DNA of 64,000 nt from Azadirachta indica (GCA_022749755.1 CM040453.1:17865368-17929367); one strand, 5' to 3'; counted from the first letter of the stretch, positions 34,959 through 45,866 are shown. A program made the numbers and translations. The notes: generated from the letters alone by a model not told the origin.

Positions 34959-35576
34959 ATGGAGGCAGAATATGAAGACTACATAGAGGAAGAAGATGAT
35001 GTGCAACATGTCTGTGAATCCATTGTTGAAGCAGAAAAAGAGGAAGACTACACAGAAGTAAAGTATGATGACTACACAGAGGAGGAAGAAGATGAGGTAG
35101 AACTTATTCATAGGACCTTTGAAGGAGCAAAATTTCATGAAGATGAAATAGAGACTGAAGTGGAGAAGAATATGAAAGAAGATGAAGAAGTTGAAAGTAA
35201 GGTAACCAAACACTACTTTGTTTCATTTTTGGTTGAGGAGAAGTATCAAAATGAAACTTGGTTTGAAGTTGTTCCTATGAATTGTTATCATTTACATAGA
35301 TATCCTTGGAAATATGGTAGAAAGAACATGTATGGTGGTTTTAAAAACACTTATTCTTTTAAGAAGGGTGGTGTTAAGAGTATTTTAAATTCTAACAATA
35401 TGAAAAGTATTACTAAACCTTTCAAAGGAGAGGGAAACATTTTTCTTACTCTTTCCAAGTTTAAAAGAAAGGCAAAGAAGAGTGGCAATATTTTTTATCT
35501 TCTTGTTTTGGGAGAAAATAAAGATGGCAATGAACCACCGCAGATCATAAAGCATCTTTTTGAAAGTTTTTTGTGA
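34959..35576 (+). CDS. 205-codon open frame of the Gypsy derivative (acidic region plus protease-RT linker)
   Basis: Open from ATG 34,959 to TGA 35,574-35,576. Residues 1-85 are strongly acidic, with a repeated DDYTEEEE-type pattern. Residues about 87-140 resemble the end of Gypsy protease and the linker before RT: VVPMNCYHLHRYPWKYGRKN and GFKNTYSF correspond to the family wording VVPM.ACHILLGRPWQ.DR and DGFKNRYSF. Residues 150-205 resemble the segment before the RT core (FLTLSKFKRKAKKSG, PPQIIKHLFESF). The same frame is open upstream back to about 34,719 except for one TAG at 34,872, so the ancestral frame was longer. No catalytic residues of protease or RT are present. A structural or regulatory role is possible but unproven. 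Confidence 0.7.
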   Translation: MEAEYEDYIEEEDDVQHVCESIVEAEKEEDYTEVKYDDYTEEEEDEVELIHRTFEGAKFHEDEIETEVEKNMKEDEEVESKVTKHYFVSFLVEEKYQNETWFEVVPMNCYHLHRYPWKYGRKNMYGGFKNTYSFKKGGVKSILNSNNMKSITKPFKGEGNIFLTLSKFKRKAKKSGNIFYLLVLGENKDGNEPPQIIKHLFESFL

Positions 35577-35745
35577 TGCTGTTCTAGAGGAAATTTCACC
35601 TAGACTTCATGACATCCAAAGCTTTAATGGAGTGACCTCATATTATTGGAGATTCATCAAAAATTTTCAACACCATTGCTATAATCATTGAATGCTTGAA
35701 AGCTTTCTCGTTCAAGTGGACAAGTGAAGCACAATGGAGTTTTGA
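35577..35745 (+). pseudogene. RT-end / RNase H-start remnant in the Gypsy derivative
   Basis: After the open frame, EISPRLHDIQ (the family's LPPMRDIQH region) is joined directly to IQSFNGVTSYYWRFIKNF and, one frame over, IIIECLKAFSFKWTSEAQ. In full-length Gypsy elements these lie at the end of RT and before RNase H (RSFHGLASFYRRFI, FKWT.EA). The RT core between them has been deleted. Confidence 0.75.
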
Positions 35746-35853
35746 ACAAAAAAAAAAAGAAGAACTGAAATGCAAGAAACAATAATCTTAGGCCATATCA
35801 TAGATTTAGAGATTGGAGACTTAAGAGAGTCTTTATTTTTCAACTAGGGGGAT

Positions 35854-36626
35854 TGACACGGGAATGTCTGAATATCAAGAGCAGAACTTAAGTGTCAATA
35901 AGTTTAAGAAGATTACCTTACTTTACTAAGTTATGAAGATACTGTCAGAAGGGTAATTTCAAAATTTAAACTGTACTCACTGAAGTAATATTTCATAAAG
36001 AGGTTGGTACCACTAGAAAGTTGAAGAAGTAAGCTTTCTGTAAAATTTTACGGTTTAGCATTTGGAGTTCTTTAGAGAAAGTTATGATAACTTCTTCACA
36101 ACATGTTCATTTTCAAGGCAAAAATCTGGATGCACAAATTTTAGAGATTTTTTAGTTTAAATTCAATGTGTTTTGTTTAATTTCTAGATAATAGAAGGAT
36201 TTGGTGAGTTGTAATTCAAAGTCTCAACTATTTTGGTTTATTTTCAAAGAATTTTAAATGTTTGTATTCATTTTTCAAAGTTAGGTAATGATTGTTGGCT
36301 TAATCATTGAAATTTTCAGGGGTTGTTGGCCTAACCTTTGACATTTCTTTCCTTGCAAGAGAATATATAAAGACTTCAAGTATATAGTATTGATATCAAG
36401 TTGTTTTGAGTTGAGTTAAATAAATATTTGTTATTCTATACTCTGTATCTCTTGTGGAAAATTTTCATAAAGTGGCGAGTGTTCTTTTCAGTTCTACAAC
36501 CTTTGGTAGCAACTTAGAATGATGTTTCTGTATCTCTTTTGTTATGAATCTTAAGAGAAGAGCTTATTTCAACCCTTATTTAATTAAAAACCTAAATCCT
36601 ACACAAACCCCCATTATCCGGTATCA
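35854..36626 (+). repeat. 3' LTR of the Gypsy derivative
   Basis: 773 bases, TGACACGGGAATG to TTATCCGGTATCA, preceded by the purine-rich ACTAGGGGGAT. TATATAAA at 36,364-36,371 matches the 5' LTR's TATA box. It is colinear with the 5' LTR over its full length. Confidence 0.93.
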
Positions 36627-39600
36627 AATGACATGTCAATTTATTATATTACTACATTAAAATAAAAATTTAGAAAATATATATTTAATAATTAAACTTA
36701 CATGTGGCCTAAATAGAAGCAAATATAATGTTTTCAATAGACATTGAAAATCTGAAATATTTTATTTAATCCTTAGAAATTGAAATCATATAGAACATGT
36801 GTATAAAACTGGCCATAAATTTAGACCGACTACTTTATTTCAAAATTATACAAGTATGTAAATAATTATTAAAGTTTAAAAGTTCTCTAAAATCATTTTA
36901 CTATTTAAATTACCTTTTGGGATTAAAATGATAATATGCTAATAAGTTAAAGTGATGGAAGTTAAGTAAAGGGTTATCTTCTTATTTTCTCAAAATTTTG
37001 GACATATTTAAGACAACCTAAAAATTAATGAGTAATTGTTATTTTTTCCAAAGTTCGAGAGGTATATTACAATATCTCATATAAATATATAAAAATAATG
37101 ACCTATTGATTTATTGCATTAGTAAATAAAAAAAAGTGAAATAAAATTTAATTAGCTAGAAAAATATATCTTGGAAAGTAACATGCATGGAAGTAAATTT
37201 AGTATGCATTTGAGTTTTATTCTTTTTAAATATTGTGCATTTAATGTTAAAAATGCACATAGAAAAAATTTCTAGAAGCTATAGACTTGTTATATCAATT
37301 TTGTTTGCATCTAAAGGACCAATATGTAATAAAGGAAAAGCATGCAATAACATACGAACAATCCTAGCAAAAGACATTATTAAATACATGTTATTTATAT
37401 GAATTTTTTTCAAAAAAAATTTTAGAATGCAAGTAAAATCTCATCACTTTATGATGAAAACCGATCAGGTCACAAATTCAAGTGGCGTTTGTTTTCTTGA
37501 CTGAAATTCTAAAAGTCATAAATTGAAATAAATTTAAAATGTTAGAATTTGGTTAATGTATTTATTTGTTTTGCCTTAAGTCTAAATATAAATGTTAAAA
37601 TTGTTTATATTTTAATTAATAAATATGAAAATAAATATTTTTACATTTAGACCTTACATATTTTAAATGTTAGATAGATAATAAAGTATGAAAATTTGAC
37701 AAGTAGGCGTGGAAAATGGGAAACAACACATATCCTTGAAGTATGAGATAATCATAATACTTTTATTATCATTTGTATCCCTAAATTTTAGTAAAATAAC
37801 AAACTATGATATACTTATTTTGGTTATAATACTTTAAGCCTCTTTTTCACAACACACTAAAGACTTAATAAAAATTCTTTTTTAATTTACTATTTAAATA
37901 AAAATTGAAAAAAAAGAATATATTATTATCTAGAAATTTTTAACAATGTGTTGGATTAAATTTTTGTGCTAAAATATTTCTAACCATCTTTTTTTACTTT
38001 CTAATAATAATTTAATATGTATTATCAAAAAAAATTTAAATGAAATTTTTTTTTAGTATTTAATTTCTTATGTATAATATATCTATTTAAAAAATTATAT
38101 TATAATAGATTATATAATATGTGAATTAAATTTGGTGGCATGTGTTAATAAAATTAATAATTAGATATATTTTATATTCTTATTAAGTAATATAATTTAA
38201 TTCTAATTAATAATTAGTAATTAATTAAAGCAATAAAATAGTAGAAGAATAATATCTAAATATACATAAACCTCTGATCAATAGTTTATTTCAACTCTTT
38301 GTCTTAAGTTATCTGTCCCCTTCATATTTTTAGGTATTGGTTATATTTAAATAATTTTTCATAATTATAAGTCTTCTCTCTTCAACATATTATCGTATTT
38401 TTTCTTTTAAAAAACACTTTTATGCACAATTTGTCAACAAAACTAAGTGTGTATACACATGATGCCTCAAGAAAAAACAAATGAAGACATTTCTCTTTGT
38501 TCGAAGTTCATGAAATAAAATCAAATTTTACCTTCTTCAAAATTTTCATTCATATTTTATTTATTTGGTTGATTTCAAATTACTATTTGTTCGGACTTTG
38601 GACCAGGGGTCCTACAGAACCATCATATGCTGCAATTTTACCGAATATGTAGCCACCTTGATTTTTCATCATACGTTATTAATAAACAGAAACTTGATTT
38701 TCAAGTGTTCAAAAGAATTTGAACAGAAAGCATCGTTAAAAATACATTCATTTTAAAAACTAATTAAAATAATTAATGATACATATGTTTAAAATAAAAT
38801 TTTACTTTGCCAAACAAATGATTCAAAAATTTAAGATTATATATGCATTGAATTTATTTATGTGATTATTCTCATCAGATTTTGTGATTACAGGTATGCA
38901 TCTTTAATTATGTTATGTGTTTATTGCCAAAAAGAAGAAAAAAACATGAGAAAAAGGAGAGAGACTTTAGTATTTATTTACGAGAGAGGAAAGAGAAACA
39001 AGAAAAGAGAAATGACATAAAAACCTCTATTAAATAAGTTTGTAGAAACTTTTTATATTTATTATACGCAATTCTAACCTTTAATAAATACTTATTCCAA
39101 GAGTTATAGATTGATGTAAAATTCTGCATTATATATATATATATATATTGAGTGTAAAACTAAAAGTGATCTAGTTAATAACTATATGTGAAAATCATAA
39201 CGATAAGTGATTGATGATGATTCTTACAAACTATATATGATCTCTATAAAATAAACTATTTATTGTATTATTACATTTCATGTGTTTTACGATCTAAAAT
39301 TTAGAAGATCATCTTCAAAACTTAAAGAGTCTATTTAATTTAAAATTTACAACTTTAACCTAAATTTTAAAACGTAACGCAAAATTAAAAACTCTTATTT
39401 TATAAATTTGAACATTTAAAGTCCATTCGATATAACTTTTCAAACAAAGTTTTTCGAAGTAGGCCTTTTACCTGTGAAACTTTTATAAGTAGAATTTTTA
39501 ACAAAAATTTATTAATCGTTTGGTTATTACAAATAATTTTTAAGAAAATTTGAGTAATTATTTTAATAGATAAATATTTAATGTTTTATTTTAAAAAAAT

Positions 39601-40300
39601 AACGTAAATATTTTAAAATAAAGTAAGAGCGTTTTAATTAATTCCATATTTAAAAAAAATAAAAAATTTTTACTATCAAAAACTCAAATTTTGGGTTTTT
39701 TCCAGTAGAGGGAAAAAAAAACTTTTTTAATTTTTAAAAATCTTTTTTTAGTACTAATCAAACGACACTAAAAAAATTTGAAAAGAGATTTTATCATTAA
39801 AAAAAAACTCTTTTAACTAATGAAAATGTCAAATCAAGAGTATACTTAATGTAATTTTTAAGAACTTAAGTGTATAAATATAGAGGACGATCAATAACCC
39901 CATAAAATTACATATATTCTTAAAATAGTAAACTATTGAATATAAACTTCTCATACAATTGGGATTAAATCTAACTAATACACATGTTAAATTTAATCTT
40001 AATGATTAATAAATAATGTAAAAATATATATAATCTGACGAGACTATTAACAAGTCCCCACATATACATATGTTAAATTAGTTGCATACATCATTCTTTT
40101 TGGTTGGATATTTCTTTTGTGTTTTCTCTTCTTTTCAATCAATATTTGAATTAACATTTAAGCTCTAGTCCTTGTTCATCAACTGAAAGCACGAAAATAA
40201 AGTTTCAATCTCTACATAGTACATACTACTGCATAAGTACTCTAATTATTCGTAACTGTCTCTTTTCATTCTCACTTTATGACTGTAAATATATATATAT
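36627..40300. other. AT-rich intergenic spacer
   Basis: No gene seen. 36,925-37,075 is the right member of a local direct repeat with 33,695-33,845. 38,280-38,560 resembles 19,800-20,045 (RLP upstream region: TATTGGTTATATT, CACAATTTGTCAACAAAA, GATGCCTCAAGAAAAAA, TGAAGACATTT), another copied RLP flank. (AT)n microsatellites occur at about 39,131-39,149 and 40,290-40,302. The open frame at 38,565-38,756 has no recognisable content. Confidence 0.5.
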
Positions 40301-40437
40301 ATGTACTGAATATATAAATCAACTTACCCCTTAACCCGGCGAAGCCAATATATCTTCCTAAGGGTGGGGGATGCCTGCTGCTGTAAAAAAAGTTAATAAT
40401 TTCAGCTTGCGCAAGTCTGCATATACATATACATACA

Positions 40438-40468
<31 letters not shown>

Positions 40469-40695
40469 GTGTGTGTGTGTACATATATGGTATGTTTTCA
40501 AAGAAATGAAGGAGATATCATATAGCATCAACAGATTGTAATTAATAATAAGAAGCTTAATTGAAAACAAACATATATAGAACATCATCACGTCTCGTTT
40601 GAATGAGTATAGAGTGTTTCATCATTCTTAGTTAACTTAAAGCGTGAGTTAAAGATTTAGGATATTCTACTACCACTACATATATATACGTATAT
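40301..40695. other. Short GC-richer patch and microsatellites
   Basis: A (CATA)n/(GT)n compound microsatellite lies at about 40,419-40,482. Next to it, at 40,325-40,382, the minus strand reads like an exon: TTTACAG before, GGCATCCCCCACCCTTAGG inside and GGGGTAAGTT after. It could be part of a 3' untranslated exon of the MADS-box pseudogene upstream of it on the minus strand. I do not recognise its sequence. Confidence 0.35.
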
Positions 40696-41044
40696 TGTTG
40701 GGTTGGGCTTCACTTCTATTTAGAGAAGGCCCAATTTTGATGTTCACATGGTTAGGGATTTAAAGTGTTTTTTTATTTTGTGTCTATATAAGGTGTGTGT
40801 GTGTGAGAAGAGTAGTGCAAGTCGTAAGACAGAAAGACGGCACTTTTTCAGAAAATTTGAGTCCTGTGTAGTTTTCATCAAACTAACGATCAGGTGGCGA
40901 TTTAAACTCTATTTTAGCTCAAATTTTACGTGGAGATGCTAAACACATAGTTCTTGATTCTGGACGGTGTGATTGACCATCAGAGCTCTCTGGCATGTCC
41001 AGAATTTATGTTTACAGCAACTCTAATTTTCAGAAGAAGAAGCA
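40696..41044 (+). mobile_element. Candidate solo LTR
   Basis: Starts TGTTGGGTTGGGCTTCAC and includes a strong TATA box (GTCTATATAAGG at about 40,781-40,792) followed by a leader-like stretch. A CA end at 41,043-41,044 gives flanks TATAT and TATTT, 4 of 5 matching. No internal retrotransposon sequence adjoins it. The right boundary is uncertain because CAGAAGAAGAAGCATATTTT recurs at about 41,138-41,157. Confidence 0.35.
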
Positions 41045-41362
41045 TATTTTTCTTTTTTCTTCCTATATATATATATATATATATATATGTAGACACACGC
41101 ATAAAAGAAGTCTTGTCACACATATGGTTATTATACCAGAAGAAGAAGCATATTTTCATCTCTAGTTGATAATGGAGACAGCTGCAGCAGGAGTCATCCT
41201 TTTAACCAGCATATGGTAAGCTGCAAGCAAAAGTAGAGGATAGAAGTGAGTAAGAGTACTTCATTAAAAAGCTGATTAGGGTTTCCATTATTAGTATTTC
41301 TAGAGAAAAATAAGTTCTGAACAATCTTGACTTGTTTATATGTACGAGGAAATCGAACTCAC

Positions 41363-41521
41363 CCCACTTTGAGAGATGTATCAGAACTGTCAGCCTCAGG
41401 AGGAGGACCATTGGAGGAGTTGGAAACAATGGTCACAGTCTGATGACTGCCCTTCTTCACACAGCATGTTTTCTGAAGAATCAAAAGCAGCTTGTCTTCG
41501 AGCATGAGATATCTCCGCCAC
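41363..41521 (-). pseudogene. SVP-like exon 7 with frameshift
   Basis: C-terminal exon: VAEISHARRQAAFDSSENML and CEEGQSSD, then a two-base loss (GACTGTG where GACTCTGTG is expected), after which the shifted frame reads VTIVSNSSNGPPPEADSSDT and SLKVG. The SSDTSLKLGLPYSG ending is the hallmark of SVP-clade proteins. The donor GTGAGT is intact. Confidence 0.88.
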
Positions 41522-41986
41522 CTTCAGTTGAATTCTCATTAACAAAATTTATTAACTTAACTATGAATAAGCAAATGACTGTTTGCATACTTGCTGTCTT
41601 AGGGACTCGTTCTCTTCCATCAATTGCTTTCCCTGCATCTTAATTTCATCAGTTCCAAAAGATCAGAAAATGGGAGGAGTTATGCCAAGCAATGGAAGCC
41701 TAAATCTATACATATATGGAAGCTTAACATTCTCTACATTGTATATTTTCCTGAAACGATGAATGAATATATTGAAAACCAGAAAATAGAAAATGAAAGA
41801 AGAACTTTCCACGTTACCAATCAGCCTAGCAGACATTAACGTTATCCGAATGGATTAAATCGAACCTTTCTTTGAAGATCACTGATCTCTTTCATAGTCT
41901 TTTCACCCTGAAAGTTATAAAAGACAGTGTCAATAAATCTGAAGCATAAACAATTTGACCAAAATGTAAGTGTTTTCAGTACATAC

Positions 41987-42086
41987 CTTCTTTTCTATCA
42001 CCCGGCTCAATCCTACTTAAAGAGACTTCTCTAGCTGCTGCAGCTCTTCTATGTTCGGTCCTTGAATCTCCTCTCCCCTCAGTTTC
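41987..42086 (-). pseudogene. SVP-like exon 4 with nonsense codon
   Basis: Keratin-like domain exon of the canonical 100 bases: GEEIQGPNIEELQQLEKSL, then TAA, then VGLSRVIEKK. Relatives have EKSLEVGLSRV or EKSLEAGLSRV, so GAA became TAA. Acceptor ACAG and donor GTATGT are intact. Confidence 0.88.
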
Positions 42087-42239
42087 CTGTTTTGTACGGG
42101 GAATTATGTATCTTAATTTGCGCGCACATTAATTACAACATATTAATCAATGCACAAAACAGGATCATACCACGGTTGATGGCTTTTCTCTGCAACTTCC
42201 TTGCTCAACCTGGGGAAGTTGTTGCTCTCCACCAGCTAC

Positions 42240-42735
42240 AATCAATGTAGATATAGTAAAACTGATTCTATAAACGTAGGAAAAGAAAATTTAATGTTCA
42301 AATGTTTGGGTTATTTATATATAGAGCTATATTATAAACATGAAAATGCAAAAATTTGTCAATTCTCTCTGGGCAAAAAGCTTTTCAAGAGTGGCAAGAA
42401 GTTAATGACAGCACGATTTGCAAAGAAATTGGATGAAAAACATTAGACCATGCAAGAGTCGAGTGAAATAGATTCACCTGTTACACATTCAATAATAGAT
42501 TAAAGTACCGAAATTAACTTGAAAAAAGGTAAAAAGAATTTAAAAAAAAAAAAAAAAATCTGAGTAGGCATTTTGGACATATCTACCATTTCCTTACTCT
42601 GTTTTCTACGTTCTTGGGGGTGCTTCAAACAGGAGGGTGTTGATCTTTATCTAGGCAAGTGTTTGTTTCCACAATCAGCAAGAAAAGCGAAGTAATTGGC
42701 TCCCACCTTCTTCAAATTTGTAGTTTATGATTATA
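42240..42735. other. Region upstream of the truncated MADS pseudogene
   Basis: Where exon 2 and the MADS exon would be expected on the minus strand, no MADS-like coding sequence is found. A poly-A run lies at 42,541-42,558. The open frames at 42,062-42,250 and 42,201-42,446 are antisense shadows of the pseudogene exons or chance frames. Confidence 0.5.
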
Positions 42736-43914
42736 GGAAAAATATTAATTTCATACTTGATTTATATTTCAATATTATCACTTATATTTTTAATGTTTTG
42801 AAATTATACTTCTCGTCTCTACTGTCAAAATTTGACTATTAATTGTTTGTATTTTTTGTCATTTAATAGCTTTACCCTTAACTAAATTAAATTTAAATTG
42901 GACTTAAACTATAATTTAAGGCCAACTTGATTTTTTTTAAAAAAGAAAAAATATGATATTTGTAAGTATTGGAGGTTGAACTTTGAACCTTTGATTAAAA
43001 AATTTAACTCTTTACCACTAAATTAATTTAATACTAATTAATTTTATATACACCATTTCATATATTATTAGATATTAGATAAATGACAATATAAATAATG
43101 ATGATGAAAAAAAAATTATCTAATAAAAAAATAAATTTAAAGGAAAAATGAAAAAGAAAAATTTATTTAAACTTTTTATAAAACTAATGCGAAAAATATA
43201 AAAAAACTTCGTTTTATTAAGACTTAATTGCTTTTAATTTTTTATTTTGTCAAATAACTATAGTTACTGAATACTATATTTTTTATATTATTAAAATTTA
43301 CAAAAAAAATTTATTCATAATCACGCTTTACAAAACGTCTTATTCTTAAATGGTTTTTACAAGAAATTTAAATTTTATTATTTTTATTTTGAGTTAATTT
43401 TATTGTAAAAATTTAAAAAAATGAAAAGAAACAAATTTATTACATTATGAAATTATTTTTTATTCTTAGTAATTTTTTAATTTGAAATTACTTTTTATTT
43501 AATAATTTTATTCCAAATATTTGTTTGAATTTCCCGGAATTAATATTTATTTAATTATGTTTTTAATATATGATAACAATAAATAATATATAATATATAT
43601 AGATATTAATAAGTGGTTTACCTTAATGGTTAAAATTAAAATTTAAAAATTGAGGTACAAGGTTCAAACCTCTCTAAGCACAAATATTTTGTTTCTTCTT
43701 TTAAAGAACTAAGCTGGGTTAAGTTATGGTTTAAGTCCAATTCAATATTAGATAACATCATCATTGTTGCTAGAGACAATAATGTCAATTGTACTTAAAA
43801 ATTGAATTTCCAACATTAGTGTTATAACGGTAGGAACTAAAAGCATAATTTTGAAATCTTAGGCATGCAAGTGGTCATATCGAAATAACTAAAAGACAAA
43901 ATTAGTATTTTTCC
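42736..43914. mobile_element. Mutator-like fold-back MITE, ~1.18 kb, with ~330-base inverted arms
   Basis: The left arm starts GGAAAAATATTAATTTCATA, and the complement of the right end starts GGAAAAATACTAATTTTGTC. Similarity continues inward through TTGAAATTATACTT against TCAAAATTATGCTT, AATTGGACTTAAACTATAAT against AATTGGACTTAAACCATAAC, and the GGTTCAAA-containing segments at 42,975 and 43,660, to about 43,060 and 43,575. Flanking nonamers ATGATTATA (42,727-42,735) and TATATTATA (43,915-43,923) share the last six bases, compatible with a worn 9-base Mutator-type target duplication. The centre (43,060-43,575) is AT-rich with no transposase. Confidence 0.68.
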
Positions 43915-45866
43915 TATATTATATTTGTATAGATCACTAACTCAAATCACTATACTTGTGAAAAAAAAAATTTTAAAAATATTTAAAAAATTATTATTAA
44001 ATAAAATTAATAATAAATTTATATTAAGTTACAAAATTATAACTTAATAATTGATTAAGTATAATTACCATTATGCACACATGATGCAACCAACATCGTC
44101 CCTGGTTGCTTAGAGACATATGTAACAAACATAAATTGCTTACTTACATGTTTATCTAACCTATAGAGCAACCTAGGCCTACTTTGTATGTCATTTTTTT
44201 TAATTTAAGGAACTATCTTGCCACGTTAAAGAGACCGAATTCTCGTTTGTATATTTCTAGCAAAAGGACCCTAGTTTGGGTCTTTTCAAATTCCCCTAGG
44301 CAACATTTTGAGACCTCTTTCTCACAACCTATGATTATCATCACTTATGTTGTACTTTTTAACCACCCACTATACTGCTTAGCTATTACCTATACATTAT
44401 TGATAATTAAGCAAGGAAATGTTAATTAATTAGCTAATTAATACTATGTCTTAGCTAGTGTATCATGAGCATGCAATATTAATATGGCAAGTTTTTGATA
44501 CACGAATCTATAAGTAGTCTATCAACCCACGGGCAAAAACGTATAGGAGTTTTTGATAGAAGAATAATTAATATGGCATCTCTTTGTCAGATACACATAA
44601 ACAATCGAGGACAAGTTTATTTTAATTGGCGAACACCATCTTAATTTTAGGAATGAAAGCATTAAACTTGTTCACCATCACAAGCATTAAACTTGTTAAT
44701 CTCATAAAACTTTAATATCAATAATTCTCAATTTTAACAGTGCCAAAACCTTAGAACTCTCTTTTTATATTTTGTTGCCTCTGAATACGTCAAACTTCAA
44801 TGACTCTCGGACCCTAATTTTGATCTTGGATTCCTTTTTTTAGTCAATTTATTTTAGTTAGTCGTTGAATTTTAATTATTGTGTGTTGATTTTTTTAAAA
44901 AAGATATTGCAATAAAAGAAAATAATTTTAGCAATAATTAACCCCTCCAACGAAGCGAAGCAAATTGTGAAGCTCTTCGCTTTCATTGAGCTACTTAATG
45001 AGGCCAAAGGCAAGTCTTAATTAGGTTTGCTTTCAGGGTTTTCCCTTTTCTAATTTTGTTTTAATATTGTTTTTTTTACTCATTAATTAGTAATGCTGAT
45101 TATAATTTATATGATTGTTTTTTTTATTTTGTATTTTGTGTCGAATGAAAACATTAAGAAGAGGTCAAAAAATTAAAAGGCCCAATAAATCATATCAAGA
45201 ACAAAAGTTGATGAAAAATAATAATTAAAATAAAAGTTGATAAAATATAATAATTTATGATTGTAGTTTATGATTATATCTATAGTTTTTGTTAAACGGC
45301 TAATTTTTCAGTTTCAATTATTTGATTTTGGAATTTATATTATCAGCTTTTCATTTTCTTTATCTTAATCGTTAACTTAATTGTCACAAGAAATCTATTA
45401 CATAGATATCGTAAATAAAGCATATGTTTTTAGTATTGACAATATGCGAGATATTATTGAATTTAAGAATTATTTAAACCGTTCATTGCCTTATTTTAAT
45501 AATGAAGTTATTAGCTAAATGAAGTGTGGGTGCAAGCAAATCAAGGATTTCCTCTATGATGATCCAAAGTAAATGTCTTCATCATTCATTTACCATGATG
45601 TCCAAGTAACTCACTTTTCTTTCACCACTCAAATCACCAAGTGATATTGGTGTCACGGCCTTTTGAATTAGCAAAACAAATCACGTATGTACTTTGTACT
45701 TTTTCAGAAAGTTTGTTAGAAATTAATAACATTAGATAAATACTTTACATCTTATATAATTTTATTAAACTGTTACATATCTACGAAATTGATTGCAACT
45801 ATACATAGTTCACCGATAAAATCTCTTAGGGAGATGGTCCACAACAAAATAATAGTAAGAAATCAT
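43915..45866. other. AT-rich intergenic spacer downstream of RLP copy B
   Basis: No supported gene. Slightly less AT-rich patches at 44,080-44,360 and 44,945-45,060 contain no recognisable domain. The 81-codon frame at 44,184-44,429 has no domain, no leader and no splice context. The region ends at the RLP stop codon on the minus strand. Confidence 0.5.

Larger units (their letters stand above)
33916..36626 (+). mobile_element. Non-autonomous Gypsy-derived LTR retrotransposon with perfect target duplication
   Basis: 2,711 bases: 5' LTR (33,916-34,690), primer-binding site directly after (from 34,692), a 1,163-base internal region with a long open frame, a polypurine tract (ACTAGGGGGAT before 35,854) and a 3' LTR (35,854-36,626). 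AATGA flanks both ends (33,911-33,915 and 36,627-36,631). The internal region fuses a protease-to-RT linker with a short RT/RNase H junction piece; gag, most of protease, the RT core, RNase H and integrase are absent, so it depended on proteins from relatives. The LTRs differ by roughly 8-10 percent in the first 330 bases by eye. Confidence 0.93.
41202..42235 (-). pseudogene. SVP/StMADS11-type MADS-box pseudogene, exons 3-8, 5'-truncated
   Basis: SVP-clade proteins are MADS-domain transcription factors that control flowering time and bud or meristem identity. Six exons (minus strand) match that clade in order, size and splice sites: exon 3 at 42,235-42,171 (65 bases, ESNNFPRLSKEVAEKSHQ), exon 4 at 42,086-41,987 (100), exon 5 at 41,907-41,866 (42, GEKTMKEISDLQRK), exon 6 at 41,632-41,591 (42, GKQLMEENESLRQQ), exon 7 at 41,521-41,363 and exon 8 at 41,220-41,202 (LPYAG, stop). 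These are the keratin-like and C-terminal parts. The DNA-binding MADS exon and exon 2 are not found up to 45.8 kb. Exon 4 has TAA where E is expected, and exon 7 is frameshifted. Introns are kept, so it is not a processed copy. Confidence 0.9.

Noticed and set aside
34887..35213. Minus-strand 108-codon hydrophobic open frame resembling a membrane protein
   Set aside because: It is the antisense of the GAA/GAT-rich acidic segment of the Gypsy derivative's frame; runs of F, L and I are the complement of E and D codons.
40272..40591. Minus-strand frames with repeated MYVC/CMYV residues
   Set aside because: Translation of the (CATA)n microsatellite.
41332..41839. Plus-strand open frames of 103 and 71 codons
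   Set aside because: They are antisense to exons 5-7 of the SVP-like pseudogene; the minus-strand exon structure with splice sites and family motifs explains the sequence.
42960..43690. Two SINEs or tRNA pseudogenes based on GGTTCAAA boxes
   Set aside because: Both lie symmetrically inside the inverted arms of the fold-back element, so they are parts of its termini.
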